Source: Hungatella sp. UBA4396
GTDB taxonomy: Bacteria; Bacillota; Clostridia; Lachnospirales; Lachnospiraceae
Direction: 5' to 3'
Assembly (NCBI GenBank): GCA_002389905.1
Contig: DGRE01000019.1
Coordinates: 81,692 to 145,691 of the forward strand
DNA length: 64,000 nucleotides
Under the pieces are notes generated by a model. It was not told the origin of the DNA. It did no database searches and worked only from the letters and a program-made list of their open reading frames with translations. Made by a program: the position numbers and the translations under genes. This document shows positions 59,696-64,000 of this stretch, piece after piece; position 1 is the first letter of the stretch, and every line of letters begins with the position of its first letter.

Positions 59696-62062
59696 ATGGA
59701 TAAGTACGAGTTTAATATAAAGGTTGAACAGATTAAAAAACTGGTAGGCAAAAACGACTATGAGACAGCTATGAAAATAGCCGATACAATAGATTGGAGA
59801 AGAGTCCGCAACATCAATCTGCTTTCCATGGTAGCCACTGTCTATGAAAAAAACAGGAACTATCAGGAGGCCAAGGAGATCCTTCTTCAGGCCTTTGAGC
59901 GGGCCCCCATTGGAAAACGGCTGCTTTATAAGCTGGCCGAACTGGCCATCAAAGAAGGAAATATCGAAGAGGCCGAAGCCTATTACAAAGAATTCGGCGA
60001 CCTGGCTTCTGATGATCCAAGGCAGCAGCTTCTGCGCTACATGATTTTAAAAGCAAAAGGAGCCCCGGCCCAGCAGCTCATCCATTCCCTGGAATCCTAC
60101 ACCAGCGTGGAGCTGGATGAAAAATGGCTGTACGAGCTGGCAGAATTATACAGCCTGGCAGGAATGACCGACCGCTGTGTGGAAACCTGCGACCGGATCA
60201 TGCTGATGTTCGGCCTTGGAAAATATGTGGATAAGGCCATGGATTTAAAAATAAGATACGCGCCCCTGACCAGCTACCAGATGGATCTTGTGGAAAACCG
60301 GGACAAATACGAAGCAAAACTGCGGGCAGTGGAGCTGGAATACGGAGCCGGACGAAGACCGGTTGCGGAACCTGAACCGGAAGAAGAGTATTACGAAGAA
60401 GAACCCGTTGAGGAGCCGGAGCCCTATTATGAAGATATGGGGTTTCAGGAGAGTCCCATGGAAGACGATTTAGAAACCAGCATGGAAGAAGAGGCAGTTC
60501 AGGAAAGCATTGCCAGAGAGATGTCCAGAATTTCCTATGACGAGCCGGTGATGCAGGAAGCCCCCAGGCTGGAACGTACCAGGGTTTTAGAAGATATCAG
60601 ACGTGTGGGCCATCCTACAGCAGTTCTCCCAAAGCCCAGAGGGATCTATTTAAATGAGGGAGAAGCTGATCCCTCTTATTCTTCCGGCCCAATCATTGAA
60701 GAAGACGACATAGAAGAGCCGGAGATGGAGGCTGTTTCTGAATCCGAATATGTCGGATTCCAGTCAGCTGCGACAGCCGAGGATTCCGAAGAAGCCTTCT
60801 ATCAGCCCCAGGTTTTTGCCTCCGGTGATCCTGATTACGATCAGCCCTATAACCAGCCTTATGAATCTGAACCATACCAGGATGAAGAAGCACCGGAATC
60901 ACCCCATGAACCTTCATATGAGGACCCGGAAGACGAAACTTCCTGGCAGTATTCCTCCGGGCAGGATGAAGCCCTGGAATTGGAAGAACTTTATGAGGAA
61001 GAGGAAGACGAAGAAATCGAAGAAACGCCTGTCCGGAATCATTTGATGATAGAAGCCAGAACTCCGGAAAAAGGCCTTAAGATGGCAGTCGATGCCTTAA
61101 AGCAGATACACCTTGAAAGCGGCGTGAAAAATCCGGTTGCCAGAATCACCGGATCAAAGCTGTCCAAACGGGGAGTGCTGGCCTCTGCGGAAAAACTGGC
61201 CGGAAAAGACCTTGTAATTGAAGAAGCAGGCGATCTTACAACAGAAGCCTTAGAAGAATTAAATACCCTTATGGCTGAGGACACCAGCGGCATGATCGTC
61301 GTTCTCATCGATAACCCCAAGCAGATGGAAGTCCTTCACTGTGACCATCCGGATCTTGCCAGCAAATTCGAATGCATCGGAAGCGGCGAGGAAATGACGG
61401 CTCCTCCTGTAAGGAACTCAGATGAAAGTCTTCCTGAAAGGGAAATACCGGCTTCTCCTTTAAGAGCCCAGAAAGGTTCCATACCAAAAGCATCTGCTTA
61501 TAAAGCGCCAGCCTATAAAGAGCCTGTCTATAAAGCGTCTCCTGTATATGAAACTGCCGCCCCTTCCCATGAAGTACCGGAAGCTTCCTCCTATAAAGCA
61601 GATTATGAAGAATTTCAGGAAAGCTACGAGGCCCCAAGGTATGAAAATCAGGGGTATGTGGCAGAATCAGATTCCTGGCAGTCTCAGGAATACGAAGAAG
61701 AGGCAGGATATGAAGAGGAGGAGTTTTACGAAGAAAACCGCCCTTCTGTCCGGGATGAAGAAGGCCCAGGCTTTCATGGGGAAGAGATGGACATTGACGA
61801 ATTTGCCCAATATGCCTGCCGTTATGCCAATGAGATTGATTGCAGCGTTACCGGAAAAAGCATGTTGGCGCTGTATGAAAGAATTGAAATCATGGAGGAA
61901 GACGGCCTCCCCCTTAACCGTGTCAATGCGGAAAGCTTAATTGAAGAAGCAGCGGACCGGGCAGAAAAGCCACCCCTTGGGAAACGGCTTAAAAGTCTGT
62001 TTTCCACAAAGTACGATAAAGAAGGTCTTCTTATATTAAAAGAAGAACATTTCATTTATTAA
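59696..62062 (+). CDS. TPR protein with acidic linkers and degenerate AAA-like domain
   Basis: A 788-residue protein. TPR repeats cover about 1-190 (VYEKNRNYQEAKEILLQAFE, 20 residues). Very acidic, Tyr/Pro-rich low-complexity stretches cover about 220-440 and 590-690. Between them lies an alpha/beta block (about 447-561, with ITGSKLSKRGVLASAEKLAG, 20 residues, and the Walker B-like VVLIDNPKQME) that resembles the second half of a CbbX/SpoVK-type AAA+ core without a P-loop. A compact C-terminal helical domain (about 700-788) follows. No membrane helix. Function unknown; it follows recR. Confidence 0.75.
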   Translation: MDKYEFNIKVEQIKKLVGKNDYETAMKIADTIDWRRVRNINLLSMVATVYEKNRNYQEAKEILLQAFERAPIGKRLLYKLAELAIKEGNIEEAEAYYKEFGDLASDDPRQQLLRYMILKAKGAPAQQLIHSLESYTSVELDEKWLYELAELYSLAGMTDRCVETCDRIMLMFGLGKYVDKAMDLKIRYAPLTSYQMDLVENRDKYEAKLRAVELEYGAGRRPVAEPEPEEEYYEEEPVEEPEPYYEDMGFQESPMEDDLETSMEEEAVQESIAREMSRISYDEPVMQEAPRLERTRVLEDIRRVGHPTAVLPKPRGIYLNEGEADPSYSSGPIIEEDDIEEPEMEAVSESEYVGFQSAATAEDSEEAFYQPQVFASGDPDYDQPYNQPYESEPYQDEEAPESPHEPSYEDPEDETSWQYSSGQDEALELEELYEEEEDEEIEETPVRNHLMIEARTPEKGLKMAVDALKQIHLESGVKNPVARITGSKLSKRGVLASAEKLAGKDLVIEEAGDLTTEALEELNTLMAEDTSGMIVVLIDNPKQMEVLHCDHPDLASKFECIGSGEEMTAPPVRNSDESLPEREIPASPLRAQKGSIPKASAYKAPAYKEPVYKASPVYETAAPSHEVPEASSYKADYEEFQESYEAPRYENQGYVAESDSWQSQEYEEEAGYEEEEFYEENRPSVRDEEGPGFHGEEMDIDEFAQYACRYANEIDCSVTGKSMLALYERIEIMEEDGLPLNRVNAESLIEEAADRAEKPPLGKRLKSLFSTKYDKEGLLILKEEHFIY

Positions 62063-62076
62063 TTGGAGTATAAAAC

Positions 62077-62910
62077 GTGAATATTAAACTCATTGCACTA
62101 GATTTAGACGGAACCTTATTAAACAGCAAAAAGGAAATCTCCCGGAGAACGCTCCAGACTCTTACTGAGTGCTGTCAAAAAGGGTTTTGGATCGTTCCCT
62201 GCACAGGGCGGAGCTCATCGGGAATCCCTGAAGAAATAATCAGGATTCCCGGGGTACGCTATGCCATTACCACCAATGGTGCAGTGATTGAAGACATGAC
62301 CCAAAAGAAGACCATTGATACCTGCATGCTGCCCTGTGAGCTGGCTTTGGAACTGCTGCGGTTTGTGGATTCCTATGATGTGATGTACGATCCCTATATC
62401 AATGGCCGGGGAATAACGGAAGACCGTTTTTTTGAACACTTATCAGAATACGGTCTGACTCCGGAATTACAGGAATTAGTCCGCCGGACCAGAGACGTTC
62501 ACCCCAATATCCTGGAATTTGTAGAAGACAGCCGCAAGCCAGTGGAGAAAATCAACCTGTTTTTCTCAGATATGGAAGAGCGGGCCAAGTTAAGATCTGA
62601 ATTGGAAAAAAGAGATGACATTCTGGTCACCTCCTCCCTTCCCAATAACCTGGAGATCAATGCCCACGGTGCGACAAAAGGAGCCGCTCTCCTCCGCCTG
62701 GCCTCCCATCTGGGATTGGAAGCTGGTCAGACCATGGCTGTCGGAGACGGAGAAAATGACTTTTCCATGATCCAGGCAGCAGGAATCGGAGTTGCCATGA
62801 AAAATGGAAAGGAAGAACTTCTTGCGGCAGCCGACTACATAACAAACACCAATGATGATGACGGAGTGGCGGCGGCCATTGACCGGTTTGTATTGAAGGC
62901 GGAATCATGA
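62077..62910 (+). CDS. Cof-type HAD-IIB family phosphatase
   Basis: A 277-residue HAD hydrolase with the nucleophile motif LDLDGTLL (residues 8-15, catalytic Asp9 or Asp11), motif II PCTGRSS, and motifs III/IV K...VGDGENDFSM. The Cof cap is present. It dephosphorylates sugar phosphates or flavin precursors. The start is GTG 62077 after TTGGAG. Its stop overlaps the next gene. Confidence 0.92.
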   Translation: MNIKLIALDLDGTLLNSKKEISRRTLQTLTECCQKGFWIVPCTGRSSSGIPEEIIRIPGVRYAITTNGAVIEDMTQKKTIDTCMLPCELALELLRFVDSYDVMYDPYINGRGITEDRFFEHLSEYGLTPELQELVRRTRDVHPNILEFVEDSRKPVEKINLFFSDMEERAKLRSELEKRDDILVTSSLPNNLEINAHGATKGAALLRLASHLGLEAGQTMAVGDGENDFSMIQAAGIGVAMKNGKEELLAAADYITNTNDDDGVAAAIDRFVLKAES

Positions 62911-63641
62911 TGAGGTTTTATATGGAAAACTGGTTATCGATAGCAGCAGGAGTCTACCTGTTGGGAATGATTTTGTACGGCCACCGGAGAGGCTTTATCC
63001 GGCTGGCAGTTTCCATGGTGGCAGTAATCCTGTCCCTTACCATTGCAAGAGTATCCCTTCCTGTTGTAACAGGATTTTTAAAAGAAAATACAGCCCTGCA
63101 GCAGACCATTTCAGAAAGCATAAAAAAATCCATAAATTTAGAACAAGAGGAAATTCCGGCAGACGAAGTCCTGGAAACGCCCTCTGCCCAACGTCTCCTG
63201 ATCGAAAGTCTTGAACTCCCAAAGAATATGAAGGAGGCCCTGATTGAAAATAATAACAGCGAGATGTATCAGGCCCTTGGAGTCAATGCCTTTACTGATT
63301 ATATAGGAGGCTATCTGGCAGACGTCATTCTCAGCTCTCTGGGCTCGGTGATTTTGTTTTCGCTTATCTATATGGTAATCAAGCTTCTAGTCGGATGGCT
63401 GGACATCATTTCCAAGCTTCCCATCCTGTCCGGAATCAATCAGATCGCCGGAGCTCTGCTTGGAGGTATGGAAGGCCTTGTCTTTTTATGGCTGGCCTGC
63501 CTGGTTATTACTGCTTTCCCGTCCACCGGCTGGGGTCTTGCCCTGCTCGGTCAGATTGAGGCGAGCAAATGGCTGTCCTTCTTATACAACCATAATCTTC
63601 TGAATCTCATGGTTTTAGGACTTTTGCAAAAGCTGGTGTAG
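62907..63641 (+). CDS. CvpA-like membrane protein
   Basis: A 244-residue protein with four membrane helices: two near the N-terminus around YGHRRGFIRLAVSMVAVIL (19 residues) and two after an extracytoplasmic loop of about 75 residues, in the CvpA/colicin V production fold. Start ATG 62907 overlaps the HAD stop (ATGATG). In Firmicutes such proteins affect cell envelope or biofilm; here unknown. It ends at a terminator before the rRNA leader. Confidence 0.82.
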   Translation: MMRFYMENWLSIAAGVYLLGMILYGHRRGFIRLAVSMVAVILSLTIARVSLPVVTGFLKENTALQQTISESIKKSINLEQEEIPADEVLETPSAQRLLIESLELPKNMKEALIENNNSEMYQALGVNAFTDYIGGYLADVILSSLGSVILFSLIYMVIKLLVGWLDIISKLPILSGINQIAGALLGGMEGLVFLWLACLVITAFPSTGWGLALLGQIEASKWLSFLYNHNLLNLMVLGLLQKLV

Positions 63642-63677
63642 AAATAAAGTTGTAGTTATCATATGTGCAATTAAAAC

Positions 63678-63723
63678 AAATCTGCGGACAAAGAGGGATT
63701 CCCCTTTGTCCGCAGATTTTTCC
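63678..63723 (+). terminator. terminator after the CvpA-like gene
   Basis: AAATCTGCGGACAAAG (63678-63693) pairs with CTTTGTCCGCAGATTT (63704-63719), followed by TTT. Confidence 0.92.
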
Positions 63724-63820
63724 ATACACCACAAAATATAGAAATGTTCAGGTGAAACTTATATATATAGTGGTTGGAAAAATACAGGAAAAATTGTTTG
63801 AATAAAAGGCACAAATATCC

Positions 63821-63849
63821 TTGACAAGATGAAACGGACATGATATATT
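63821..63849 (+). promoter_or_regulatory. rrn promoter P1
   Basis: TTGACA (63821-63826), 17 nt, TATATT (63844-63849). Confidence 0.8.
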
Positions 63850-63918
63850 AAAGACCCGATGCGAGAGAAACCGCAAAGGCAGCCAGTTAAAACCGGTTGA
63901 AAAAAGTTTAAAAAGTTG

Positions 63919-63947
63919 TTGACAGATAAGTAACTGCATGATATACT
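63919..63947 (+). promoter_or_regulatory. rrn promoter P2
   Basis: TTGACA (63919-63924), 17 nt, TATACT (63942-63947). Tandem perfect-spacing promoters are typical of rRNA operons. Confidence 0.88.
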
Positions 63948-63982
63948 ATATGAGTTGCTGATTAAGCAAGAAAACAACAAAA

Positions 63983-63995
63983 GCACTTTGAAAAC
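63983..63995 (+). promoter_or_regulatory. boxA-like antitermination site in the rRNA leader
   Basis: GCACTTTGAAAAC resembles the Gram-positive boxA (TGCTCTTTGAAAAC) that recruits NusB/NusE. It lies about 30 nt after P2, so a 16S rRNA gene is expected just beyond the window. Confidence 0.6.
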
Positions 63996-64000
63996 AGAAG

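Noticed and set aside
1..64000. CRISPR arrays, tRNA genes, intact insertion sequences, prophage
   Set aside because: No regularly spaced repeats, cloverleaf patterns, transposase cores or phage structural genes were recognised on either strand.

Overview
The window looks like a chromosomal segment of a spore-forming, anaerobic Lachnospiraceae clostridium (Lacrimispora/Enterocloster-like). Support comes from the paired glgC-glgD ADP-glucose pyrophosphorylases, sporulation genes (spoVG, spmB), a diaminopimelate dehydrogenase, DUF families typical of that group (DUF6128, DUF6382, DUF5702), a large SRP RNA with its Alu domain, and an rRNA leader of Gram-positive type. The genus is inferred from gene content by eye; no database search was run. 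I saw no prophage, insertion sequence, CRISPR array or tRNA gene. The only mobile-element trace is an internally shortened Rpn/PD-(D/E)XK family gene.

Layout: (1) 1-7.1 kb: preQ1 riboswitch and queT, a four-repeat unknown protein, murC, a 440-nt regulatory gap with DnaA boxes and a strongly folding RNA element, then the helicase-loading pair dnaD and dnaI/dnaC-like, and a PRPP synthetase. (2) 7.1-11.6 kb, minus strand: asnS and a YhaO/YhaN (SbcD/SbcC-like) nuclease-ATPase pair. (3) 11.8-20.6 kb: glycogen synthesis (glgC, glgD; glgB and a GH13 amylase on the other strand) interleaved with spoVG, ddh, a DUF3783 protein, an APH-fold kinase and a yaaL-like gene. (4) 20.7-31.5 kb: an ArsR regulator, then an eleven-gene Tad/Flp pilus locus with two prepilin peptidases, an Ig-like insertion in the TadC platform protein, a pseudopilin with tandem Cys/His motifs and an FHA protein. 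(5) 31.5-40 kb: Rpn remnant, rhomboid, HIT, an orphan sigma-like factor, murG, an ArsC/Spx-like protein, spmB, MarR, a GerMN lipoprotein and a DUF885 lipoprotein. (6) 40-47.5 kb: Met T-box and metG, traX-like, tatD, rsmA, tetR, a small gene, and oleate hydratase. (7) 47.6-54.9 kb: mostly minus-strand housekeeping genes, an ABC exporter operon headed by an unlisted 50-codon ORF, nagB, a DUF6128 protein and an NrdG-like radical SAM protein. (8) 54.97-64 kb: tRNA adenosine deaminase, SRP RNA, pfk, dnaX, ebfC, recR, a TPR/degenerate-AAA protein, a HAD phosphatase, a CvpA-like protein, then two perfectly spaced promoters and a boxA that lead into an rRNA operon just outside the window.

The most interesting signals are: the dnaD leader, where DnaA boxes, an extended -10 promoter and a four-way-junction RNA fold lie in series; the lineage-specific parts of the Tad pilus locus; the small ORF heading the ABC exporter operon; the long acidic TPR/AAA-like protein after recR; and operator-like palindromes near oleate hydratase and between the radical SAM and tRNA deaminase genes. 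Region 8 keeps the Bacillus subtilis order tadA-SRP RNA-dnaX-yaaK-recR-...-rrn, while the yaaL homologue has moved to the glycogen cluster.
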